From Stramenopiles sp. TOSAG23-2 (taxonomy: Eukaryota; Sar): 36,677 nt of DNA. Every line of letters starts with the position of its first letter. Position 1 is the stretch's first letter. This document shows positions 29,138 to 36,677 of this stretch, piece after piece. The notes under the pieces are model-generated. The model did no database searches, had not been told where the DNA came from, and worked only from the letters and a program-made list of their open reading frames with translations. The stretch covers positions 1 to 36,677 of the forward strand of contig LT649335.1 in NCBI GenBank assembly GCA_900128395.1, written 5' to 3'. The translations under genes and the position numbers were made by a program.

Positions 29138-29731
29138 ATGCTTTTTATAATTCGAATAATATTTTGTTGTGAGTGTGCGTGTTCTTACTTAAATTTTTTG
29201 TTTTAATTTGATCTCTTGTATGATTTCGATAAAGTACCTAGTATAATATTTTATATTTTCCGAATAATCACAGTGTAGAGCGATTCTAGAACTATATATA
29301 TATACCTTTTTTGATCATCGTCATCAACAAAGGTAATAGTATTCTGATGCTAATTTTTAGAACAAGTTACCTTAAGTGAAAAGAGTGCTTTGTAAAAAAT
29401 GAACTCCGCGCCATATTAATATAGTCAACATATGAGACAGTACAAGGTAAAATTGAGAAGGATGCACATTGTACAGCAAAACCTTGAATGTTCATATAGA
29501 ATTATATTTCGGTAATACTGTACTCCTAGTAAAAGGCAAGATATAATATCATACTAAATCCTTAAATGTATTAATCTAAAAAAATAGAACCATACACTAT
29601 TGTAATAATAAAATACCACACAGGAAAAGATTAAGATTATTTTCTTTTTATAACCACACGCTATCATATCTCAATTAATTTTACTCCCACGTCCCACGAT
29701 GCAAAACACACCAGTCACCTTGGAGATTACC
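29138..29731. other. Intergenic region, nothing clear
   Basis: AT-rich sequence upstream of the small gene at 29137 and downstream of the EDR2_C gene. A (TA)n run lies near 29296-29306. No ORF or repeat pair stands out. Confidence 0.4.
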
Positions 29732-29937
29732 TATACATTTTTTTACATGTTCTCAATTTTCCTGCAATATACGTAAATCTTTGATTGTAAATGAACTTAA
29801 AATTGATTCAGGCAAATGGTCAGGTACACGACCTTATACATTTTTTTACATGTTCTCAATTTTCCTGCAATATACGTAAATCTTTGATTGTAAATGAACT
29901 TAAAATTGATTCAGGCAAATGTTCAGGTACACGACCT
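29732..29937. repeat. Tandem duplication, 2 x 103 bp, covering the 3' end of the EDR2_C gene
   Basis: 29732-29834 and 29835-29937 differ at one base (29819 g against 29922 t). The right copy holds the last ~27 codons and TGA of the EDR2_C gene plus ~20 bp of 3' sequence. The left copy repeats this tail beyond the stop as an untranslated duplicate. Confidence 0.93.
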
Positions 29938-30738
29938 TCAATAAAAAATGCCATATCAATAACAGCATTATTTAAAACACTTTCATCGTCCGTTTGTAAA
30001 ATACTGTAATAAAAATTACGCATTGCATATGAGAATTTATATGCATCAACTGTAACAACAATTTTATCATTTGGATAAACATCTCGCTGAGCTGAACCAT
30101 ATGAAAGAAATGGCTTTCCATTATATTGTCTAATCAATTGATTTCCAACCATACCGATATCTACTGTTTCTGGATTTCGCAATTTAATTATAGTTTTCCA
30201 ATGATCATATAAAGGATCATGTGGTTGTATCCATGTTTTTAGCAAGGATGAGATGTTATTATCATTATTGGATAAAATATGTTGCTTTGTCTGATCTGTT
30301 AATTTGAAGTAAACTAATAAATGTATCGATGGACTATTTTCTTTTGTAGTTGTTGACCATACGGATGGCTGTTCCACTGGTAAAATTTGATGAAGTAATA
30401 AAATATTAGGCAATGTGCTAGTCATCCCTTTAAATTCATCAGCATCATCATTGTCATTATTATCACTATTAACTTTATTTTGTTCATTTATCACCGATTC
30501 AGGTAAACCTTCAATATTATGTATGTCAATTGTTTCACCAGCATTTGTACGTCTTACAGTGAGATATAATGGCTCGTATAATGATGGGCTTGATGATACT
30601 TTGACTTTATAATCTACATGTTGTTTATCTAAATAATGTTTACCACGTATTTGAAAAATTTCATTAGATGGTGACCATTGTTGTAAATTATTATTATTAG
30701 TATTATTGTTGTTGTTTTCATCGATTGAAATAATATTG

Positions 30739-30776
<38 letters not shown>

Positions 30777-31319
30777 TACTTTACGTTCATCATCTGCTGG
30801 TGCTTCTTGTGGACCAGATTCTGATAGAGGATTGAAATCATCATCATTATTATCAAAATCATTATTGTTTTCAATTTTCATATTACTTTTATTTGTTTGG
30901 CGTTGTTGAGCTCCTGTTGTAGCTATACCAATACCTATTGTTGTCCAAAATAATGGAACAAATAAAGGTAAATCAGTTGGCATTTCCTGCCGTAATAAGG
31001 ATACAATTAAAGTTATGATTGCTAAAACTGTTAAAATGGCAACACATAAAATTTGAATTAATGTTCGTTGTTGCATGCTTGATGTATTTACTTGTTGCAA
31101 CTCCATCGTGCCACTACCTTGTCTAATTTCATCTAAATCTCTAATGGAATCATCTCCTTCTTCATTTTCTATTTCATCTTCAAACTCTTCATTATTAGAA
31201 ATATTATTTTCACTATTCCTATTATTATTATTATCTGCCGTATAATTTCTATATACAAAATATCCTGCTGTACCAATTGCTGCGATGGTTGCCACTGCCG
31301 TTGTTGGTCTATTTCCCAT
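29856..31319 (-). CDS. EDR2 C-terminal (DUF1336) domain membrane protein
   Basis: 487 residues. Hydrophobic segments lie at ~7-23 (TAVATIAAIGTAGYFVY), ~87-109 (LIQILCVAILTVLAIITLIVSLL) and ~117-136 (LPLFVPLFWTTIGIGIATTG), with an acidic linker containing a run of 13 Asp (182-194). Residues ~215-485 match the EDR2_C/DUF1336 pattern: WSPSNEIFQIRGKHYLDK at the start, then GNQLIRQYNGKPFLSYGSAQ, NDKIVVTVDAYKFSYAMRNF and VIDMAFFIEGRVPEHLPESIL. In plants this domain ends lipid-binding START proteins; protist members often have it alone. The protein is thus likely tethered to a membrane with a lipid- or membrane-associated role. The start at 31319 is shared with no earlier ATG. Its 3' end is duplicated. 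Confidence 0.88.
30739..30776. repeat. (ATC)n microsatellite coding for poly-Asp
   Basis: About 13 uninterrupted tca/atc triplets inside the EDR2_C gene (minus strand GAT codons). It is likely length-variable between alleles and makes the Asp linker between membrane segments and domain. Confidence 0.85.
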
Positions 31320-31535
31320 TTCGTATATTGTTGTTAAAAAATATATAAAGTTGATTCAATGTATATATATATCGTAATAAATATATAAATTTACTTTCAT
31401 ACATGTATAGACATTTGTTTTTATACACTTGCATTCTTTATTATTAATATATATATATTGAATTTTAATTTATTGTCCAATCCAAATTCACTTTAACTTC
31501 TTCTTTTTTTCCTTCTTATTATCCTGAATTACACT

Positions 31536-31790
31536 GGATTAGAATACTAATATATCTCCTATTTCTTGAAAAATATTATTGTATATACATACTAATATCA
31601 CATTTAAAAAATAATTTCATTTATACTTAGAAATCTCGAATTCTCTGGGCAAATCAATTTTAATTTTACGCAAGTACAAAAAACATGAATTAGAATACTA
31701 ATTTATTACCTATTGATTGAAATTCATGATCGTGTATATATACTAATATCACGAATAAAATAATGTAAATTTATACTTAGAAATCTCGCG
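31536..31790. repeat. Two diverged ~105-bp copies, ~151-bp period
   Basis: Blocks at about 31536-31640 and 31687-31790 share attagaatactaat at the start, actaatatcac in the middle and ttatacttagaaatctcg at the end. They lie in the divergent spacer of the EDR2_C and PG-rich genes. The opening word also occurs in the GST-promoter array, which links the two families. Confidence 0.7.
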
Positions 31791-31960
31791 TTAAATAATT
31801 TTTACGGTTATGGAAAAATTCACTCCTCACAATTTATTATAATATAAAAATAACTTCATTGTATAATTGGCAATGGGAGTCAATACAAATGTATTGGGAT
31901 GCAAACATATAACAGAACAATAAAAGTGGCGTACATTGACATATACTAGAATATACCACC

Positions 31961-33796
31961 ATGTCGTCGATGGATAGGGAAAATTCCTTATGGCGTTTGG
32001 TTGGATCCTTTGGATGGACGGTACAAGTACCACGTGGACAATGGGATTTTCCAAAAGCACCAAAAGAAGTGATGGAAAAAGTATTTGACGAACATCAACA
32101 TGGTGGTGCACATCCAATACAAAGAAGAAAAAATAAAAGTGCAAAACATTTTTCCCGGAACAAGAAATTGTCCACACATGCACGTGTTCGACCAAAACCA
32201 GCACCATATGAAAGAAATCGTGGCAAAGGTACATCATTAAGATGGTTACCTACATTAACAGAAGCTGATCAAAAAGATGATCGTTTTGGTCCAAATAGCT
32301 CCAATCATTTTATTAATAGTCCTGAACAAAGAGTTATTATTGGAAAACCGAGTAAAAAAGATTTAAAACAAATACCACGACCTAGAACTGCGGAACATCA
32401 TTTAAAACGAAAAAAATCATATCATTTTAAAAATAACATGCATCCTGTATATTTACATCGTGTAAAATCATTAAGTAAACATCCAGATGCATCTATGGCA
32501 ACTTTTATGGTAACACATGATTATGTCAATGAAAAAAAAGAAGAAGATAATAATAATAAAGAATCTAAAAGTAGTAATAATAATAAAAATGCAATAATAC
32601 TAACAAATGAACAAAAACAAAAACAAATAGAACAAGAACGTAAACGACAAGAAATGCATGATGATTTTGTTATGTATACACCGGAAGATATTCCATTTGA
32701 TTTAAAAAGTCCAACTTCAAAACATCATCATAAAACACAACAATATCGTCCAGTTGAAATAACTATTAATTATCCAACAAAAATAAATGAAATAACATTA
32801 TTAAAAGTAAAAGCAATGATAGAAAAAAAACATAAATTTAAACCATTATTTCCGGATGAAAGATATAATCGAAATGTAAATAAACGTGGTAAAAAACGAT
32901 TAACGGAAGAAGATGATGAATTTGTCAATACATATAAATGGAGTGGAACATTAAATGAATTATGGGCATTAGGGGAAGAAATACATACAACATATCCATC
33001 TGAATTTTTATTATCATGTGATGATTTCTACGTATTAGCACGTAGTCAAGGTTGGTGTAAAACATATGTTGGTAAACCATTGTCGAAACCAAATTTATAT
33101 AAAATTATTGAAATACATCCAACTGCTGATGCAGTTTCATCAAGACCAAGTACAGCACCATCAACAAGTCGTTCATCTATATTGCGTAAGGGGGAGGAAC
33201 AGCGAAAAATGTTCAAAAAGAAAAAAAAGAAAATAGAATATGAAAAAGAACCAATTCATGTACCATATGTATGGCCTGGTAAACAAGTAAATTCACAACA
33301 TCGTAATTTATGGGCACCAGATTTTCCAAATTCAACACGAGAACAACATGAACAAATGAGACAACCAAAAAAAGATAAAACCATGACTGGTCCTGGTTCA
33401 TTTAGATACCCAACATCAATGGAAAAACAAATTGAAACTATGAAACGAAATATGGTACATATTACATCGATGAAAACGAAAAGTAAACGTCGTACTCCAT
33501 TACAAAATTGTGCATTAGGATATATTGAAAGTCCAGGTCCGCAAGTGTACGTACCACCATCTATGATTCGTACAAATATTGGCGTACGTTTTGGTCAAGG
33601 AATGGTTGATCCATATAAATTACAACAAATGGAACGTAAATTAAAACGTAGTGATCGTAAAAATAAGAAATTATCAAAAGAAGAAATTGAATTGATTAAA
33701 TTGGAAAAAGAAATTAATCAATTGCAAAATAAAACATTTTTAATGCGACGTGGGATTAAGAAATTAGCAGGGACGAAGGAGTTGTTGTTGAGGTGA
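31961..33796 (+). CDS. Basic protein with PG-rich (SHIPPO/STPGR-like) motifs; candidate axonemal protein
   Basis: 611 residues, Lys/Arg-rich. The opening ~35 residues are Trp-rich (LWRLVGSFGWTVQVPRGQWD). The middle has basic and Asn-rich linkers and a more globular segment around 320-370 (EFVNTYKWSGTLNELWALGE, LLSCDDFYVLARSQGWCKTY). Near 474-484 and 523-542 are GPGSFRYP and SPGPQVYVPPSMIRTNIGVR followed by FGQG, resembling the PGP-x-Y sperm-tail PG-rich repeat of microtubule-associated axonemal proteins. A coiled coil with ELIKLEKEINQLQNK closes the protein. Only two PG units are seen, so this assignment is moderate. The last ~40 codons and the stop are repeated directly downstream. Confidence 0.75.
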   Translation: MSSMDRENSLWRLVGSFGWTVQVPRGQWDFPKAPKEVMEKVFDEHQHGGAHPIQRRKNKSAKHFSRNKKLSTHARVRPKPAPYERNRGKGTSLRWLPTLTEADQKDDRFGPNSSNHFINSPEQRVIIGKPSKKDLKQIPRPRTAEHHLKRKKSYHFKNNMHPVYLHRVKSLSKHPDASMATFMVTHDYVNEKKEEDNNNKESKSSNNNKNAIILTNEQKQKQIEQERKRQEMHDDFVMYTPEDIPFDLKSPTSKHHHKTQQYRPVEITINYPTKINEITLLKVKAMIEKKHKFKPLFPDERYNRNVNKRGKKRLTEEDDEFVNTYKWSGTLNELWALGEEIHTTYPSEFLLSCDDFYVLARSQGWCKTYVGKPLSKPNLYKIIEIHPTADAVSSRPSTAPSTSRSSILRKGEEQRKMFKKKKKKIEYEKEPIHVPYVWPGKQVNSQHRNLWAPDFPNSTREQHEQMRQPKKDKTMTGPGSFRYPTSMEKQIETMKRNMVHITSMKTKSKRRTPLQNCALGYIESPGPQVYVPPSMIRTNIGVRFGQGMVDPYKLQQMERKLKRSDRKNKKLSKEEIELIKLEKEINQLQNKTFLMRRGIKKLAGTKELLLR

Positions 33797-33923
33797 GTTC
33801 AAAAGAAGAAATTGAATTGATTAAATTGGAAAAAGAAATTAATCAATTGCAAAATAAAACATTTTTAATGCGACGTGGGATTAAGAAATTAGCAGGGACG
33901 AAGGAGTTGTTGTTGAGGTGAGT
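33674..33923. repeat. Perfect tandem duplication, 2 x 125 bp, including the stop codon of the PG-rich gene
   Basis: 33674-33798 and 33799-33923 are identical. Each begins tcaaaagaagaaattg and ends gttgaggtgagt. The first copy carries the last 40 codons and the TGA. The second is an exact untranslated duplicate in the 3' region. Both ends read AG|GTGAGT, a consensus-like 5' splice site, though splicing there would not change the protein end. Confidence 0.95.
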
Positions 33924-34133
33924 GTGTTTGGAAGATGTGCTTGTACACACAGCGTTAATATTAAAAAATACAGCTAAAAAATACGAGTACAAAATTTTAG
34001 GCGCGGCATGATGGTGTTTATATTGTGTATATGGTCATAAACTTTACGGTATTTTAGAGCGCGTTTTTTTTTTCAAATTTAAAACAATTTTGTACGTCGT
34101 ACGTATAGTCGTACTCTTATGCATATATATATA
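33924..34133. other. 3' intergenic sequence, no gene seen
   Basis: AT-rich convergent spacer with a T-run near 34065-34073 and a gtacgtcgtacgtatagtcgtac stretch of overlapping short palindromes near 34091-34113. Nothing else stands out. Confidence 0.4.
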
Positions 34134-34231
34134 TGTGTTTTTCTCTTACTCATATGTTATATAAAATTCTTTTACTCCCGTTTATTAACATCTCAAATCA
34201 AAAATGATTTATAAATTTTAGTAAAAATTAT

Positions 34232-34346
34232 TTAGTATTCAAAAGATTGTTCCTCTGTCTGTGATTCAGAGTTAGACGAAAGAGATACTCCTTCATAAAG
34301 TTGTAAATCACATGGTTTAATCAATCTAAATGTTTTTGTATTGTCA
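34232..34346 (-). pseudogene. Truncated, diverged C-terminal copy of the SH3-like gene
   Basis: On the minus strand this frame stays open for about 38 codons, from DNTKTFRLIKPCDLQLYEG through to SFEY and TAA. The intact gene reads DNEKTFRLIKECDLQLYEGG there. Several changes cluster after YEG (VSLSSNSE against GPLSFSSE), more than in copy B. This suggests it derives from a separate paralogue or allele, not from a simple fresh duplication. It has no start and cannot make the domain, so I call it a gene fragment. Confidence 0.7.
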
Positions 34347-34448
34347 TATATGTGTTTTTCTCTTACTCATATGTTATATAAAATTCTTTTACTCCCATTT
34401 ATTAACATCTCAAATCAAAAATGATTTATAAATTTTAGTAAAAATTAT

Positions 34449-34523
34449 TTAGTATTCAAAAGATGTTTCCTCTGTCTGTGATTCAGAGCTAAATGAAAGA
34501 GGTCCTCCTTCATAAAGTTGTAA
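34449..34523 (-). pseudogene. Second truncated C-terminal copy of the SH3-like gene
   Basis: About 25 codons of the gene's tail (LQLYEGGPLSF to the stop) are present with two base changes near the stop, then cut off at agttgtaa, where the next copy's 3' flank begins. It is clearly the younger duplicate. Confidence 0.7.
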
Positions 34524-34593
34524 TAAAATTCTTTTACTCCCGTTTATTAACATCTCAAATCAAAAATGATTTATAAATTTTAGTAAAAATTAT

Positions 34594-34968
34594 TTAGTAT
34601 TCAAAAGATTGTTCCTCTGTCTGTGATTCAGAGCTAAATGAAAGAGGTCCTCCTTCATAAAGTTGTAAATCACATTCTTTAATCAATCTAAATGTTTTCT
34701 CATTGTCGTTATCCAATTTAACATTCAATTTTCCATCCTTACGGGAGGGCACCTCAATAACTGTCCCTCTACTTCCTTGTTTAAATGTTGCATTACCTGT
34801 TGTATAGTCCTTCGTTAATTGTATTTCGCGCCCAACAATGCTCATGACATCCTGAGTCTCTTTAATACTCAGAGAGTACATCTCAGGAGAATCATCTTCG
34901 TCAAGATCAAACGACCCAATTTTTTCTTTATTCGAATCCCAATCGAAATTATGTTCATGGTCCGACAT
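34594..34968 (-). CDS. Small SH3-like/KOW-like barrel protein, 124 aa
   Basis: The ORF opens at 34977 with TTG; the first ATG is 34968 (MSDHEHNFDWDSNKEK), which I use. An acidic N-terminal ~40 residues is followed by a small beta-barrel-like domain at ~46-105: GREIQLTKDYTTGNATFKQG, then RGTVIEVPSRKDGKLNVKLD and EKTFRLIKECDLQLY. The alternation of RG.V..V and G...V.LD strands resembles KOW/SH3-like barrels seen in RNA-, protein- or tubulin-binding proteins, but I cannot place the family. The tail is Ser/Glu-rich. Three partial or full copies of its 3' end in a row show this locus is duplicating. Confidence 0.75.
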   Translation of the reverse strand: MSDHEHNFDWDSNKEKIGSFDLDEDDSPEMYSLSIKETQDVMSIVGREIQLTKDYTTGNATFKQGSRGTVIEVPSRKDGKLNVKLDNDNEKTFRLIKECDLQLYEGGPLSFSSESQTEEQSFEY

Positions 34969-35471
34969 TTTTTTCAACTTTTATGACTATTGTTATTATT
35001 ATCGAGCACTAATTAAAACCATATACAACAGATTAAGATTGCTGTTCTATTTCTTTATTTTGTTATTACTGCTTCATTGATTCTTATATTGCCACCTCAC
35101 TCCTCACCACTCCTCTTAGTCCAATAATTTTTATTCCTAATTTAGATGTTGTATTTAAGTAGTTTCCAGTCTAAGTCGTCTTTTTTCTGAAATCTACTCC
35201 TCCAAAATTAAAATCTCCTTCCGTACAGGTATTTCATTGGAAACCGCAAGAAGTATACTACAAAAGTGGGTACATGTCAAATTTTAATTTTTGCTAATTG
35301 TGGATTAGCATGGACATAGTATATAATTACCTTAATACACACATGTCAAAAAGTGGGTTTTTGGAGCAAGCATTAAACCGAAAATATCTGATTTTCTTAC
35401 TCGTATACAAAATATAACATCGTATTTATTTCAGTTTACGTCCTAATTCGAAATTTGAAGTTACTACCACA
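34969..35471. other. Intergenic region, nothing clear
   Basis: The divergent spacer to the right of the SH3-like gene. I see AT-rich sequence without ORFs. A cctcactcctcaccactcct pyrimidine/CA-rich stretch lies at about 35094-35113. Confidence 0.4.
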
Positions 35472-35725
35472 TAATCTGACATTAGCATAAGCATAGCATG
35501 ATTTAAAAAAAAAAAAAAACAGTGCTCCACCACATAAACTAAACACTAGCATAAGCATAGTATGAATTATAAAAAGTGCACGTCTAAGATTGACAAGTTT
35601 TGCGCTTTTTATAATTGATGCTATGCTTATGCTAATGTTAGTCGGATGAACACTTTTTCTGATGTGATAAACAATACGCTTTTTATAATTGATGCTATGC
35701 TTATGCTAATGTTAGTCGGATGAAC
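35472..35725. repeat. Inverted- and direct-repeat cluster (foldback, MITE-like)
   Basis: Left arm 35542-35580 pairs with right arm 35601-35640 over 39 bases with about four mismatches and a 20-nt loop. The right arm, extended to 49 bases (cgctttttataattgatgct onward), is repeated exactly at 35603-35651 and 35677-35725. An outer partial left arm (attagcataagcatagcat) lies at 35480-35498, beside an A-run. This gives two left and two right arms. No coding potential is seen. Confidence 0.82.
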
Positions 35726-35751
35726 AAAAATTTTTAAAGAATTTACTTTAG

Positions 35752-36005
35752 TATGGTAATCTCTTTGGGCATTGTTTTTCTGATACGATCTGATACTAGT
35801 GCTATTACCATACTAATTTCTTTGGGCATTGTTTTTCTGAATACGATCTGATACTAGTGCTATTACCATACTAGTGCTATTACCATACTAATTACTAGTG
35901 CTATTACCATACTAATTTCTCGTATGGGCAGTGTTTTTCTGAATACGATCTGATACTAGTGCTATTACCATACTAATTTCTCGTGTGGGCATTGTTTTTC
36001 TGAAT
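35752..36005. repeat. Interspersed tandem array, 57-102 bp spacing
   Basis: The block containing gggcattgtttttctga and gatctgatactagtgctatt then accatactaatt recurs with ggg words at 35767, 35824, 35926 and 35987. Inside it a shorter ctagtgctattaccatacta unit is further repeated at 35855-35915. The mixed spacing (57, 102, 61) shows unequal expansions of subunits. Confidence 0.85.
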
Positions 36006-36280
36006 CCCGAAATAAATTTACATGCACGAAAAAATAAATTTACATGCCCGTAACTACCATACAACACCATTAGAAAAAACACATACACATAAAAAATCAT
36101 ATAAATATAGATAGATACATAGATATATATATAGAACGTAAACAAAAAAATAATTAAAAATAGAAATTCAAAGAAGAAAAATATTATAAAAGTGTTTTAA
36201 TACAACACAACAAACTAAAAAAATCTAATTTCATTTAAAAAATCCAAACTTTCATATACAAAAAGAAAATTTAGAACATC
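36006..36280. other. Spacer before the right-edge start
   Basis: A-rich sequence, with a second small repeat (aaataaatttacatgc twice near 36009-36042). No gene is seen. It would be the promoter of the possible gene at 36281. Confidence 0.35.
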
Positions 36281-36677
36281 ATGTCTGAAAAAACAAATAG
36301 TAAGTAGATTTAGCTCCTATTTACCTGTTATCCATTGAATTGCAAAATGTATAACTACATACACATATACCTACCTATAAATCTATTATTGCTCAACCAA
36401 ACGTCGATCGTATTGTTTATGTGGATCAAATGTAACATATATAATAGATTTTTGTGCACGAAACATCGTTAGATACGTTCGTATACATAATTGTATAATT
36501 TTATTTGTAAAATGATGTAATTTCGATAATTCAAGAAAAAATTTGTAAGCAGGGAGTACGTTGCATATAGTACTGTATCCTCTAAGCGTGAAATAGACTT
36601 ATATAAGTCTATTAAGGTGATAAAATTTTAAAAAAATATTTAGGAGGGTTCTTTTTGCTCAAATTACACAAAATAAC
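36281..36677 (+). CDS. Possible gene start with short first exon and GTAAGT donor (partial)
   Basis: An ATG at 36281 (aacatcATGTCTG, a context like that of the other starts) reads MSEKTN for 19-20 bases and then meets AATA|GTAAGT, an almost perfect 5' splice site; unspliced, the frame stops at TAG two codons later. If real, this is a tiny first exon whose intron runs toward the window end. An acceptor such as atatttag near 36653 would give an open frame to the edge, but nothing proves it. The other genes seem intronless, so this would be an exception. Confidence 0.25.

Larger units (their letters stand above)
34134..34593. repeat. Nested partial copies of the SH3-like gene 3' end
   Basis: The sequence tgtgtttttctcttactc starts copy A at 34134 and copy B at 34351 (217 bp apart). 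The word ataaaattcttttactccc recurs at 34378 (B) and 34523 (C, the 3' flank of the intact gene; 145 bp apart). Each copy includes the same 3' UTR and a C-terminal coding tail on the minus strand. B resembles C except for two bases (gatgtttcc against gattgttcc). A is more diverged. Confidence 0.88.

Noticed and set aside
29856-31319. MUL1/GIDE-type mitochondrial E3 ligase
   Set aside because: The N-terminal hydrophobic segments suggested it, but there is no RING at the C-terminus and the last 270 residues follow the EDR2_C pattern.
34975-34977. Upstream start of the SH3-like gene (MKKMSD)
   Set aside because: The codon is TTG; the ATG three codons later is the plausible start.
35912-36145. 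77-codon minus ORF across the repeat array
   Set aside because: Tyr/Ile-rich translation of TA repeats and of the tandem array.
1-36677. tRNA, rRNA, snRNA genes and CRISPR arrays
   Set aside because: I looked by eye for T-loop (GTTCGA-type) boxes, U6 and U2 core words and regularly spaced short repeats with unique spacers, and found none convincing; a covariance search could still find some.

Overview
The window is nuclear DNA from a very AT-rich protist with a flagellum or centriole. Protein-coding genes are long, apparently intronless ORFs that use the standard code, and TAA, TAG and TGA all occur as terminal stops. Many proteins carry Asn, Gln, Asp and Lys runs. There are no bacterial operon features. 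Family content includes COQ8/ABC1, mu-like GST, EDR2_C (DUF1336), Sfi1/IQ centriolar repeats, an EF-hand/IQ coiled-coil protein and a secreted GCC2/GCC3 Cys-rich protein. This fits a free-living unicellular eukaryote. A stramenopile or another SAR lineage is a guess, and no feature here fixes the taxon.

Layout, left to right: a Cys/His-rich orphan (-) and a MITE-like inverted-repeat element; a coiled-coil protein with a repeated LSPYSMLK motif (+); a large disordered, probably nuclear protein (-); a long repeat-rich spacer; a mu-like GST (+) convergent with an IQ/EF-hand/coiled-coil protein (-); a multi-pass membrane protein (-); a type I membrane protein (+); a mitochondrial choline-kinase-like phosphotransferase with a rearranged WW tail (-); a 1062-residue secreted beta-helix/GCC2_GCC3 protein (+); COQ8 (-); an Sfi1/IQ protein (+); a small gene of unusual base composition (-); an EDR2_C membrane protein (-); a basic protein with PG-rich motifs (+); a small SH3-like protein (-) with partial copies of its 3' end; an inverted-repeat cluster; and a possible first exon at the right edge. 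Genes mostly alternate in strand, giving convergent 3' ends 0.2-0.8 kb apart and divergent shared promoters.

Shared themes: at least three products look axonemal or basal-body linked (Sfi1/IQ, IQ/EF-hand coiled coil, PG-rich protein). Two are mitochondrial kinases of the wider UbiB/APH fold (COQ8 and the choline-kinase-like protein). There is no sign of a gene cluster with one joint function.

The most unusual content is structural. Nearly every intergenic region carries a recent two-copy tandem duplication of about 50-217 bp (120/120, 110/110 and 125/125 identical; 103 with one mismatch). Several take in the last codons and stop of the neighbouring gene. The most striking event is in the phosphotransferase gene: a 167-bp duplication encloses an exact antisense 78-bp piece of the COQ8 gene 6.6 kb away. 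It displaces a WW-domain tail from frame, but the duplicated AGGT makes a GT-AG pair whose removal would restore the ancestral frame exactly. This is a candidate duplication-born intron.
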